From Acarospora socialis (taxonomy: Eukaryota > Ascomycota > Lecanoromycetes > Acarosporales > Acarosporaceae): a stretch of DNA of 64,000 nucleotides. Made by a program: the position numbers and the translations under genes. Shown in pieces: positions 11,704 through 21,917 of this stretch (positions within the stretch are counted from its first letter, which is position 1; every line of letters starts with the position of its first letter). The stretch is from positions 558,001-622,000 of the forward strand of contig JAMYGW020000012.1 in NCBI GenBank assembly GCA_025617375.2, read 5' to 3'. The notes beneath the pieces were generated by a model that saw only the letters and a list, made by a program, of their open reading frames with translations, was not told where the DNA came from and searched no databases.

Positions 11704-13027
11704 ATGGATATCCCAGAGCCGGCAGATCTGGACTGTTATCGGGTTCTTGGTGTCAAGCAAGAGGCGACGGTAGATGAGATAAGGAGAGCGTTCCGGAAGC
11801 TAGCCCTCGTACATCACCCGGACAAAGCCGGTGGAAGACCGGATGCGGGGTCCCGTTTTCGAAAGGTAGGAGGCAGGTCTGGAGCTCTGAGCCCGGGTAT
11901 TCTCGACAAGGGATAAGGCTAATTGAGGTCTTTGCTGGCAGATTAGAGAAGCGCATGATACACTCTGCGATGCTCACCGTCGATATTGTTTTGATTTACG
12001 ATATGAAAGGATTAGTGCGGAATGGGACAAGTACGAGGCAGCGCAGGAAGAACATAGAGTAAGGGTGCAAGCGGAAAGAGTGCGAAAAGAGAAGCTGGAG
12101 AAGAAGGCTGCTAGAGAAAGAGCTGCTAGGGAACGGATGGAGCGAGAAAGGTCACTGCTCCAGAAAGTGGAGAAGCTGAGAGACTATGTGCAGTGGATCG
12201 AAAGGACCTGTAAGAAGGAGAGCGAATCCCAGGACCGTGAGTCGAGAGCCAATAAACCATTATCGCCGGACATGGTGAACGAAACACACAAACCTCATGG
12301 GTTTACCTGGCGGCACGACGCTATCGACCCTGAACTTATGGAGCAAAATCTGGAGGATGTCAAGATAGACATGCAAAATCAGGAGAGACTCTATGAAGAA
12401 ATGCGAAATCGACACAACCAGGCCAGCGAAGAAGAAGCTCGAGCGGAAGCTGCCGAGAAGGAGGCGGAGGAGCGTGAAGCCAGGGAGCAAAAAGCGCAGG
12501 AGGACGCCGCAAGGAAGAAAGAAGCCGAAGAGAAAGCGGCTAAGGCAGAGGCTGAGCGTGACAAGGCCAAGGAAAAAGCCAGAACGGAAAGGGAGGCACG
12601 GGAGAAGGCGATGCGAGAACGAGAAAGACTCGCAGAGCAAAGATCGCAAGAGGCCGCCAGGAGGGCCAGAGAAGCCCAAGAAGCAGCAGCAAGAGAACGG
12701 CTAGCACACCAAGCAAGAGTAGATAAAGAAGCCAGGGAGGCCAAGACAGCTGAAGAGGAAGCTCGACGGCGAATGACGCCTGAGCTGGAAGAGATGTTCA
12801 AGCTCTTTCAGGAATTCAGGATTCGGCGCGAGAAGGAATCGCGTAAAGCTGAGACAAGGAAGGGTGCTCGGGGCTCTGATTGCACGCATCGTATGTGGTG
12901 GCCGAGAAGCTATGGCACCGATGACTGTGAGTTCTGCGGCAGATTGTGTACTCGATATACCTTGCGATGCCCAGATTGTGATGCCAGGGCTTGTGTGCCG
13001 TGTAAAATAGAACAGACAGGCGCGTGA
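11704..13027 (+). CDS. J-domain protein with coiled coil and C-terminal Cys cluster
   Basis: Exons 11704-11865 and 11942-13027 give 415 aa. Residues 8-75 form a DnaJ domain: [19 protein letters not shown], helix II, the HPD tripeptide in VHHPDKAGG, then [13 protein letters not shown] across the intron. J domains stimulate Hsp70 ATPase. About 250 residues of Arg/Glu/Ala-rich, probably coiled-coil sequence follow. The last 45 residues hold eight Cys, including three CxxC pairs (CEFC, CPDC, CVPC), probably a zinc-binding module. There is no signal peptide or DnaJ substrate-binding domain, so it is a specialised co-chaperone rather than a Ydj1/Sis1 type. Its client is unknown. Confidence 0.85.
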
Positions 13028-13130
13028 AGCAATGGTCGATATAAACTTACGGTAGAAAAATATTGTTTTGAGAGCACTGGATTGTGCTTTCGTTAGATCT
13101 CATACTCGTACACCCGGTATGGGTTTAGCT

Positions 13131-13175
13131 CGGGTCGGGTCAAGTCAAGTCGGGTCGGTGACTTGACCCGACCCG
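13131..13175. repeat. 17-bp perfect inverted repeat (hairpin)
   Basis: The left arm at 13131-13147 is an exact reverse complement of the right arm at 13159-13175, with an 11-nt loop that repeats part of the arm (gtcgggtc). It lies about 100 bp beyond the J-protein stop. It could be a 3' UTR structure or a short repeat remnant. Confidence 0.85.
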
Positions 13176-13454
13176 GACAGCCACACTGATCTCAAAATGT
13201 CAGCGTTGCGTGTCCAAACAATCAACATTACAAAATATCGCCCTTGATACCCTTCCAAACTTGGTTATATCATCGGACAGTCATGATGGGCGTGCAGGCA
13301 ATCATGGCTGAATTCAAGCCACCGTCACACCGCCTTTCTTTCCCCTCAAAGTCAGGAATACCGGGGTCTCGTAGCTTCCACAGCGCACAGCCCAAACCAC
13401 AATTCGATACAGCAACAACACCGGCATTGCTTGCATTCGAGACTTCGTTCGATC

Positions 13455-14546
13455 ATGGCTATGTCGACCAAGCAGTATACACCTAAACTGCCTTTGGAAG
13501 TCTGGACCAAGATCCTCGAGAACCTGGGAAAGGACGACCACACCATCATGACCCTCTGGACCGAATACCGTCAAGTGTGCACAGCTTTCAGAGACGCGGT
13601 GGATCTCATCTTCGTGGCTAAACATCTTCCGAAGACATGGCTGATGTTTGACTTTGGTAAGTGGGATTGCGATAATCTACATGTATTTTGAGGTAAATCT
13701 CCCACATTGAGGGAGCCGTGCTGACACGACGACGGGATGGCAGACCTCCTGTGGGACGAAAACCAGGGTAATGTCGACTTGTCTACGGAGTTTTCTCTCA
13801 AAGACTTTTCGGACGACCATAAACTCGCCGTCTTTCAAGGAGAAGAGCAAGCTGGGGACCTGCGGAAAATGCAAGGCCAGATGATAAGCGACGCGCTGGA
13901 CGCAGCTACTGTGGAGAAACCGGTTCCCTATGTCCAATTCCGCCGACAGATTCATGATACAGAAGTGCCCGGGATGGAATTCGATCCGGAATCGTTGCAG
14001 TTAAAGTTTGACTGGAGAGGAATGTTTTCGTCCTTTTTCGCGGAGGAAAAGCGGTATGAGATGTTGATGAGGGGTTGGGTAAGACGGCATTCCCACTACA
14101 CTGTGTCCAAAGACAGGGCTGAATGAATATTCCTTACATAGACCGAATCGAAGAAGTCATGGGTCGAAGACATGCGCGCCAAAGTGGAGCGAGGCGAAGT
14201 GGACATGGCCGATAGCTTGGAACAAGCGATGAAGCTATTTACCCACGAGACGGAGAATGTACGAAGAGATGCGCGGCGAGCGAGGATCAAACGACAGTAC
14301 CTCGAGAAACATGATTGGCATTTGAAGACGGATGAAATCGACAAGCGCGGTGAGAGGTGGATTTTGGAGAGGCTGAAAAGCAAACGCTTTGCAGCGAGCA
14401 TGGAAGAATATAGCGATGACGAGGAAGACATGGAAGATTGCGAACTGGATGACGAGCTGGTGGGTGAAGATATGGAAGATGATATGGACGAGAGCGGAGT
14501 TGGAGATGGAGATGAAGATGAGAATGAGAACGAGGACGAAGGTTGA
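13455..14546 (+). CDS. F-box-like protein with acidic C-terminus
   Basis: Exons 13455-13656, 13744-14078 and 14142-14546 give 313 aa. The N-terminus (PKLPLEVWTKILENLG, then CTAFRDAVD) reads like a fungal F-box, which would recruit a substrate to an SCF ubiquitin ligase through Skp1. The middle and C-terminal parts are charged and helical, and the last 50 residues are almost all Asp/Glu/Met/Gly. No substrate-binding repeat is visible. Both introns are canonical and phase-consistent (G|AC and TGG|ACC). The F-box call is by eye and moderate. The protein family is otherwise unassigned. Confidence 0.7.
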
Positions 14547-14934
14547 GACCGGGATGTTTCGGCACAGGCATGGATGGGGGCTGTCTTGGTAGTTGGCATG
14601 TTTGTCATTGTGAGTGGTCGCTGATGTCGAATTGGAGATTTTGGAAGCGGGTGCTTGGATCTTCATACGTACATGTACATCTATACCAACCGCCGACGTT
14701 TTCCGCGCCTCGCATTCACCTTTCCCCCCTCATGCATGTGGCCACCTAGCGCTGCTCTCGTCCAACCCGAAACAGAACCAGCTCGTCTCAACGCAGCATC
14801 CTCACCCAGCTCAACATCCTTACTCGCCTTGTCCACACATAATCCATCTCCCACTCTCACAGCCGCCTTCGCGCCACGTCCCCCCCTTGCAACCTCCTCC
14901 TCCCTTCCAACCCCCTCATTCTCCCCCTCCTCTC
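14547..14934. other. intergenic between convergent genes
   Basis: A 388-bp gap between the stops of the F-box-like gene (+) and the macrodomain gene (-). The right half is pyrimidine-rich on the plus strand, continuing the purine-rich 3' end of the macrodomain gene. No gene is seen. Confidence 0.5.
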
Positions 14935-15801
14935 TCACCCCCTTCCTCCATCTCCCTCTCCCTCGCCCTCCCCTTCCTCAAATTCAACAACCCTCCACCC
15001 CACTCCCTCCTCACCCAACACCCTCCTCGTATGCTCCCACTCCACCCCAAAGCACCCCGCATTAATCCGACAAGCATACACCTCCCCCATCCTTACCCCA
15101 CCCTCCTCATCACCCCTCACCTCCTCCAATCTCAACAACCGCTCCAGATCCCTAACCGCTCCCCTCGTCGCCTCCAACACCCCCTGCACATCCCCCTTGC
15201 CCCTATAATGCCAGCGCGTGAACAAGCACCCTATCCAGTGGCGGCGCGGTAGGTCGGTCCTCTGAGGTGGGATCAGCAGCGCGGTGCCCAGCAACGCACG
15301 CTTTCTCTCTTCACCCCCGTTTGCGGCTGGCGAAGTGGCCGCGAGGGAGGCGAGGCAGTGCGCGCGGTAGATGGCGTAGGCGGCGGGGTACTGGGGTGCG
15401 TTAGTCACCCGACTTCGAGACAGCAGAAGAGGCGGGGTGGTAGGAGGAAGAAAAGGGAAACGAAAATGAGCGGGTAGAGAGGAAGGAAGGAAGGAAGCGG
15501 GGAGGAGAGAGGAGGGGAAGGTACCAGCTCCCAGAAGCGTTTCGCGATGCCTTTGCCCCATGCGCCTTGGCAGTTGCAGGCGTCTGTGCGGGGTTCAAGC
15601 GCGGTGTTAGTGTGCGGTGAGGCGTGAAGTAGAGGGGTAGATAGGGTATGGGAGGACGAGGACAGGGATGGGGAAGGGCGAGAGCGAGGGTGAGAGCTTG
15701 GACGTACGGACGAGAACGCTGTTGTCTGGGCTGGCGAAGAGGTCGCCTTTCGTTTCGGTGAGAGAGGTGGAGGTGGAGGGGGTGGGGAGTGGGGTGGACA
15801 T
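14935..15801 (-). CDS. POA1: Poa1-like macrodomain protein (ADP-ribose-1''-phosphate phosphatase)
   Basis: Exons 15801-15708, 15583-15525 and 15390-14935 give 202 aa, close to yeast Poa1 (177 aa). Poa1 removes the 1'' phosphate from the ADP-ribose product of tRNA-splicing ligation and can hydrolyse ADP-ribosylated proteins. The frame joins VLV|HACNCQGAWGKGIAKRF, the Poa1-type binding loop with Asn and Gly-rich turn, to YPAAYAIYRAHC. It continues through CLFTRWHYRGKGD and INAGCFGVEWEHTRRVL, which parallels the C-terminal region of Poa1. The 3' end is a Gly/Glu repeat. The second intron carries a textbook gactaac branch site. The start is the first ATG after an in-frame TTG. Confidence 0.87.
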
Positions 15802-16301
15802 TGTTCTGTAGTCGTTCAACGTGGATATGGGAGACTTGGTGCGGGAAGTGCGATGTTCGTGGATGCGGAAACGTGCTTTGGGAGCTGGTGATCTGAGGAG
15901 AATGAGAGTGGAAGTTGTGAGAACAGTGAGACGAGTGGTGTGGTGTCGAAGAGCCTAGATCGGACGAGATGGCTGTGAAGTTCGGTGAGGTAGAGAGCTA
16001 TTCGCGACACATATGATTAGGCATTGCATCTGGTGAAGGGTAGTGCAGAGATCATATTAAGAACTTCGCACGATTCAACAGCAGAGAGTTCGCAGACGTT
16101 ACGCGTCTGCGTGGCAGATTCGTGATCATTAAGGTATTGAGAAACAAGCAATAAGCAACCCTGCCGGAGCGTTACCGACTCCCGAAAATCCGTGACACCC
16201 TACCTGCTACCCAGATACTACTCAAACTCCCAGCAGAGCCGTTCCTGCCAAGCCATAGCCATGTCCGACCCGCCCAGCACCCAGTGATTATAACCTCAGC
16301 A
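15802..16301. other. intergenic
   Basis: A 500-bp gap upstream of the macrodomain gene and downstream of the next minus-strand gene. No open frame or repeat is supported. Confidence 0.5.
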
Positions 16302-16930
16302 CTACACATAACTCCAGCCGTCATCATCCACATCCGAGCACTCACTCCCTGCCGCGCAATCTTCCATAATAGCAAGATCTCTCACCAGCTCCTCTACCCC
16401 GCTGGCCGCTCCATCCACAGCCACCTGTTCCTGAAGCACGATCCCAAGCCTATGATTGCCGTCCTCGACACGCAGATCGGCAATGTGTTTGACCGATGCA
16501 AGTCCCTTGGCGCGGAGTGCAGAGAGCAAGTCGAGGACTCGCGTCAATGTATGTTCGTTGCTGCTGTCGAATACGTGCTCGGGCGGTGTGGTTACGATGA
16601 CGGTAGCGGGGTCGTCACTTTGGATGACGAGGATATCTGGAAAGTAGGCCGAGCGGTCCGGGGGCGTGGAGAGCGCGGTCGGGATATATTGGTTGTAGGC
16701 GGAGGGATACTGTATAGCCTCGTTAACTCTGCGTCCACCAGCGTGTTGATGTGCCAGGCTCGTGCAACTTTTGGGTGAAAGAGTGTACCTCGTCTTTGAA
16801 CAGTGGGTAGAAGGGACGACCGGCCTCTACTTGGGCAAACGTTCGCCAGTCTAGTACGCATATTAGCTTAATGCAAGGAGGGTCTAACAGCTGTGAGGGA
16901 TAGCAGCTCACCGACGCGGACTTGAGCCAT
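16302..16930 (-). CDS. unassigned protein, splicing unresolved
   Basis: Proposed exons 16930-16912, 16850-16769 and 16728-16302 give 175 aa. The pieces read as protein: MAQVRV|DWRTFAQVEAGRPFYPLF, then VNEAIQYPSAYNQYIP and a C-terminal part with LTRVLDLLSALRAKG and an acidic end. No family is recognised. The obvious 59-nt intron after KDE (gtacac...gcag) would put a stop right after the junction. Joining to the long frame needs the weaker donor gttgca at 16768 and a 40-nt intron. An in-frame ATG at 17062 would add 44 Ser/Thr-rich residues. The reading frames are supported; the second junction is not. Confidence 0.5.
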
Positions 16931-17062
16931 ATCGCTTGCCGTCAGTCTACGCTGCTTGATTGTACTCGTAGAGGACACGGCGGTTGAAGAAGCAGTGCAG
17001 GTCGTTTTGTTTGTGTTCGATGCCGGTGATAGGAGACTCGCGAACAGGAAGCCGCGATGCAT

Positions 17063-17909
17063 GCGTGGATGCTCACTGAGAGTAGTCTCTCCTGGAAGAA
17101 TGCACGGTCTTTATTGATGGTTCTGCTCAGTAAATGAGTGTGCTGGCTTTCGAATGCTTCCTCATTACTGGAGATATATCTAGCGCAGACAGGGGGAACT
17201 GGAGATTAGTGTTCGCGGATTCGAAAGCAGTAGGAAGCGCTCGGGCGGAAGCAAACAAACAAACACCGACGGCGCATCATTCCAATCATTACGCGTGGAC
17301 TTTTCGTCAGAAGCGCAAAAGGCATGAGAGAAGTGATTGATGGCGTGTGAGTTACTCATATTGCCACAGGGCTGTGTCAGGAGGTGCTGACGGAGCATAA
17401 TGTGACCCATCACCGTGGGTTTCTCATGTCTCGAAAGGCAAGACATGGTGAGAAACAGCATGGTATCGTAGAGGATGGAGCGCGTGCGAATCCTTCCCAC
17501 CTTTCGCATTGATTAGAGTGGTTGTAATTAAGGAAGGTAGGTGTTTAGGTTAGTATTATTGTAAGGGTGTGTAAGCGACCCAAAAATGTTTGTGGAACCC
17601 TGCAAAAACAGGAGCATACAAGAGCGCGTGATGTGGTGCCTCCAACTTCAAAAAGCGAAACGCGAAGCGTACCAAAAGGATAAAGGAAGTGTGTACTATT
17701 GATAAAGCTGCAGGCATCTTGAAATGATACCGCAGAAATGCAGCATCATACGCGTAGGTGAGGCAAACAAATCCTCCGCAGCCAACCGTCGCCCCAGAAC
17801 CAAATATAGACAGTCACGATATCAAACGATCTGACTCTGCAAAAAAATGCCATGAGTATACAAACTCTACCAGGAGATGGCATTCTGTACAAGTATATAG
17901 AGTAAATCA
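17063..17909. other. intergenic
   Basis: About 850 bp between two minus-strand genes. No gene, repeat or RNA motif is seen. Confidence 0.5.
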
Positions 17910-19030
17910 CTATTTCCCAAACATAGCCAAGAGGCTCTTTCTTCTACTCATCTTCTGTACCTTCTCCGCTTGTCGATCTGTCGCACTTTTTTCCGTCGGT
18001 ATAGGCGGTACCGGCAGGGTGGTTGGCGGCTCATCGGTTCGCTCAGATGGAGTCTGCTCGCTGTTCTCGAACAGAGTTTGCGAACTTGCTGAGGTACTAG
18101 CTAGGCTTTTCTTCCTGTCGCTGTGCACAGATAAGCCAGCGAGACTCTTCTTTCTGTGTTCGTTCCTCGACCTCGCTACACTCGGCTTTCGACTCGCACC
18201 ATCCTCATGAGGGTTCTTGTCCAGAATCTCCATCAAGCCAAGGACCGTCTGCCCGTTGGTGGCAAAGTTCTCTTCTGCTATGGCGACAAACTTGACAACA
18301 CCTCGGTGAGCGGGTACCTGAAGCGCCTCGCTCATGAATGCTTGAATTAAAGCAGCATTGCGCTTGTTGGTTGTGGGTTGAATTTGTGAAGGAAGAGCAG
18401 TGATGGTGATAGTATAAGCGGGGTCGAATGAGCCACCAAAAATCAGGCAGGCTGAATGCACGACGTTGACCATGATCAGGGATTCCGACCGCGAAAACCG
18501 CAAAGCAAGGTGGCGAGAGAGATCTGTGATGATGCTGAATTCGTCTTTTAACTACATGGGAACGGTATTAGTCTTTAACAGACGGCAATACCGGAGTGTA
18601 CAAGACGTACTATAACGTTTGTCGTCAGCTCTGCCATGACGACTGACTCTCTTGCTGTCCTGTCTCTAGCTGATGTGTTTGATTCCCGATATGCGAATAC
18701 CTCTCCATAGAAAGAACTCTTCCGCCTGCATTGTTGGGTCTCCTCCGGTCCTCGCTGGACCATAGCCATGAGGGCACCATCGCCCGGTGCACCTCTCGTC
18801 AACGGCCTTGCTATCGAATCCTCATCCGCCATATCGGACGCGACGGAAGACCGTGCATGCCGGTCCTGTTTACTGAAAGAAAATGTCGACCGAAACGGTG
18901 ATGCAGCACCGTTATCTCGCCCCGGTACCGTCAACGTCTGTCCTGTCGATTGTGAGGACGGACCAGCAACTGACGTACGTTGTTCGGCCATAATTGAGGG
19001 AGAACGTTCTGAAATCACCGATGCTGGCAT
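17910..19030 (-). CDS. MIF/tautomerase-superfamily protein with extended termini
   Basis: Exons 19030-18611 and 18551-17910 give 353 aa, three times the size of animal MIF (115 aa). The central block VMAELTTNVI|LKDEFSII, SLIMVNVVHSACLIFGGSF, ITALPSQIQPTTNKRNAALIQAFMSEALQVPAHRGVVKF and AEENFATNG follows the MIF fold order. MIF proteins are trimeric with tautomerase activity that depends on an exposed N-terminal Pro. Here the domain is buried in the chain, so that activity is doubtful unless processed. Both flanks are Ser-rich and disordered. They hold four Arg/Lys-Arg/Lys-x-Ser motifs (CRRKSS, HRKKSL, DRKKSL, SRRKSL). The intron is canonical (gtacgt...gtag). Confidence 0.82.
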
Positions 19031-20847
19031 GTTGATTCAGTTGCCGAAGGATTGAGCAATGGAGAGTAAGCAGGCCAGTGTTGTTCGTAAGTAATGCAAG
19101 GTGCGTCCGTCCTCGAGGCTTCCCACGGGTGGTGGCTCGGGGATGCTCGAGGGTTTTACAATCTGTGGAACGTGATAGTCAAGTACTCCAGGCAAGTCGT
19201 AAAGAGGAGCCAATAGAAAGAGTAGAAAGATGAATCAAATTTAGAACGACGTGCGTAGCATTCTGATTTCGTGTAATGGAAGAGAGCGGTGCTGTTCCAG
19301 GGTGACAGCCACAGTACAGAGAGGAAGAACAACGAAAGTCATATCACTCGGTAGGAGAGATGCAAGATAAGTACACAGTATGGATTGGACGCCTTCCGCG
19401 AAGCTGCAGCTGCCAGCATGAAAGTCTACACAGGACTGGAGAGTGTTCTGATCAGGCCTGCGAATTGGAAATGGAACGAGCAGCCGGCGCATCGACGCCA
19501 CCAAAGAAGTACATTAGCGTAGTGGTCCACACTTGCACCTTACCTTACACATAGTCGGGTGCAAGTGCAAGTGCAAGAAGGCGCTCTCAGATAACCAACA
19601 GGGTCCACCAGAAAGAGGAGTATTCGATTGCTGCACGGCCACCGATTGGAAGTCGGTGCTACACACATTCAGCATTGCTTTGATATAAGGTAGGTAAGGT
19701 AAGATAGGTATGTAGGTACGAGTATTAGGTAAAGAAGCTGCTCGGCTAGCATGTAGATCTTATTACCTGACTGTACATACCAGGTAAAATAATATCAAAC
19801 ATTTCATGTATTGAGAGGTCAGTGTTTATTGTAAGACTATAATACGCATAAATGTATACACGCATCGGCCCTGGGTGTTCGCGTTGCAATATTGGGGATA
19901 CCTTTTACGAGTACATTAAGGTAGAAAGAAAGACGAACAACAAAACCTGGAGTCCGAGTACTGTACGTTTAGGCGCATGAAAGTAATAATAATAATAATG
20001 CCCCTGTCGGTTCTTTCTATCGCTTATGTACTCCTACCTTAAGTGAGATTGTCAGCGGAGAGAAGAGGATTGAAGGATTTTATTCTCCTGAGATGATATG
20101 TCCTCCTACAAACGGTGGCCCTTATAACTTCACTGTGGGATCTATGCTATGATTCAACGTTGAGGTGCAAAGCTGTATCCAACAATATCTCTGCATGAAG
20201 CATCATGCTCGAAAGCGGAGTGCATCGCAGGCGATGTTTGAGATTGTGCAATGCAGCAAGCACCTCACAACGGCTATGGAGACGTTGTCTCGGGATCCTA
20301 GGATATTAACCTCGCAGCGTTGGGGACCTGATGCCAATCTGCGGCTCCTGCGCTGCGGGGAACCATTCAGTGTGCACAGGATCTGTATGAGGATGAACTA
20401 CTGGGTCCTGTTGAGACGAAGATGCGCTCGAGAATGATTTCTTCTCGGGCTCGGTGTGTCTGAACAGCTTCGTGTCGACGACTGTGATGGCGTATCGACT
20501 GTTTTTCAGGAGATACGCGTCTCTAAGCTTTGGAAAGATTCTGGACCAGTCCAGCGTTTAGGCTGGAAGCTGGCGATTCGACTTTTGTCCAAAACTTTGG
20601 GCTCCATCATTCAAGCTGATTGTTGAGGTGTGTTTCGTTCGGATATTTGGGGCTGACGTCAATGTGCCGTCGTTTCTTTCGGGTCATGACGCTTATAACG
20701 ACCCCTCCGAGGGGCACCATTAGCTTAGCTTATCTTCTTCATCTTCTTCCTTCAATCAACAAGACTGTCCTCAAGCATTTCTCTTTCGAAGATAATTCTT
20801 AATCTTACTTATTACCAAACGCTCCGAACCTCAACTTCTCAGACATC
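19031..20847. promoter_or_regulatory. divergent intergenic region with CRE and STRE sites
   Basis: A 1.8-kb gap between the MIF-like gene (-) and the DGAIG-repeat gene (+). A perfect palindromic TGACGTCA (CRE/ATF site) is at 20654-20661. An inverted pair of stress-response elements, CCCCT at 20702-20706 and AGGGG at 20710-20714, lies 130-150 bp before the ATG at 20848. Short (TAGG)n-like and (AAT)n microsatellites occur near 19690-19735 and 19985-19998. No gene is supported. Confidence 0.65.
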
Positions 20848-21295
20848 ATGGACGGCGACAGCTCTGCCAAGACCTTCGAGTCCGGCGCCAACAGCGCTTT
20901 GAAGGATCAGGACCTTACAAGCGGCATCCACGAGTCCGTCAACCAAACTGTACGTTTCTATTGCTGCGTGTGGAGTAGTGTATGTGCTCTGAGAATAACA
21001 TTAACATGGGGTAGCCCGCTGCTGGTGAGAAGACGACCGGAACGGGAGGGAGCATGTTCTCCAAGGATGGAGCAATCGGCTCGATGTTCAAAGGTTGGTT
21101 GTCCTCACCACCACTCAGTCATCAATTGTAGAGGACGGTTTACTGACTGTCGGTCTTCTAGCGGACGGAGCTATCGGTGGCACCGCTCAGTCTATCGGCG
21201 GCCCGTTGGACAAGTCAGGCATGATTGGAAAACACTTCAATGAGACTGGGGCTATTGGCGGAACTATTCAGGAGAATCTGGCCAACAAGAAGTAA
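20848..21295 (+). CDS. small glycine-rich DGAIG-repeat protein, stress-type
   Basis: Exons 20848-20949, 21015-21093 and 21162-21295 give 104 aa. After a hydrophilic start (MDGDSSAKTFESGANSAL) the chain consists of DGAIG-like repeats: SKDGAIGSMF, ADGAIGGTAQSIGGPLDKSG, MIGKHFNETGAIGGTIQ. The second intron splits a repeat (K|ADGAIG). Small proteins of this kind are common in filamentous ascomycetes and are usually abundant and stress- or conidiation-induced, but I know of no defined biochemical role. The upstream CRE/STRE sites agree with stress control. There is no signal peptide or membrane segment. Confidence 0.8.
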
Positions 21296-21917
21296 GGTCA
21301 GGGCATATCCGGCGTAACTGTACAATAGAGGAATTATGAGACTCACAGGAGGCTATCAATCGCTCAGAAAGGTGGTCAATGAGACTTCACGGGAACATAA
21401 AATCTACCACACATGATTGATATCAATCTCTGTTTGATCAACAAGTGATATGAACGTATTAGGATCTGACGCGCGTGGCGATTTGCTGTATTGATTCCTT
21501 CTCATATCAACAACACTGAACCATGATCACCGGAACCTAAGAATTACGACCCATGCGTAACCTTATGACATGCATCAACGTTCTCTATCTCATTCGGCAG
21601 AACCTCATCCTATAACCACACGATCACCTTTGCCAAACATAAAGCGACTCTACAAATGCCAATCCAAGCTGACCCAGACAGATATGAAGTTCTTTGACCT
21701 ATACTCTCGTATTCTGTCATAGACTGTTTGACGTTCCCCTTCCAGAGCAGTCCACTGCCCCCAGACTCGCTTACTAAGCACTCACCGAACCATCACCCCT
21801 ACCTCTCTTCCGCGCCCTAATTCTCGAGCGTCCGAACAACATACCTACCTGTTTTCCCTCCATACCTTGACCTCACCCCCAAACTCCTTTGTAACCCCAA
21901 TACCACACCCCACAACC
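21296..21917. other. intergenic
   Basis: About 620 bp between two plus-strand genes. The right half is C-rich and looks like the promoter and leader of SWC5. No other feature is seen. Confidence 0.5.

Noticed and set aside
19688-19735. (TAGG)n-like microsatellite, also near 31350
   Set aside because: Ordinary simple-sequence repeats; the two sites share no flanking similarity that I can see.
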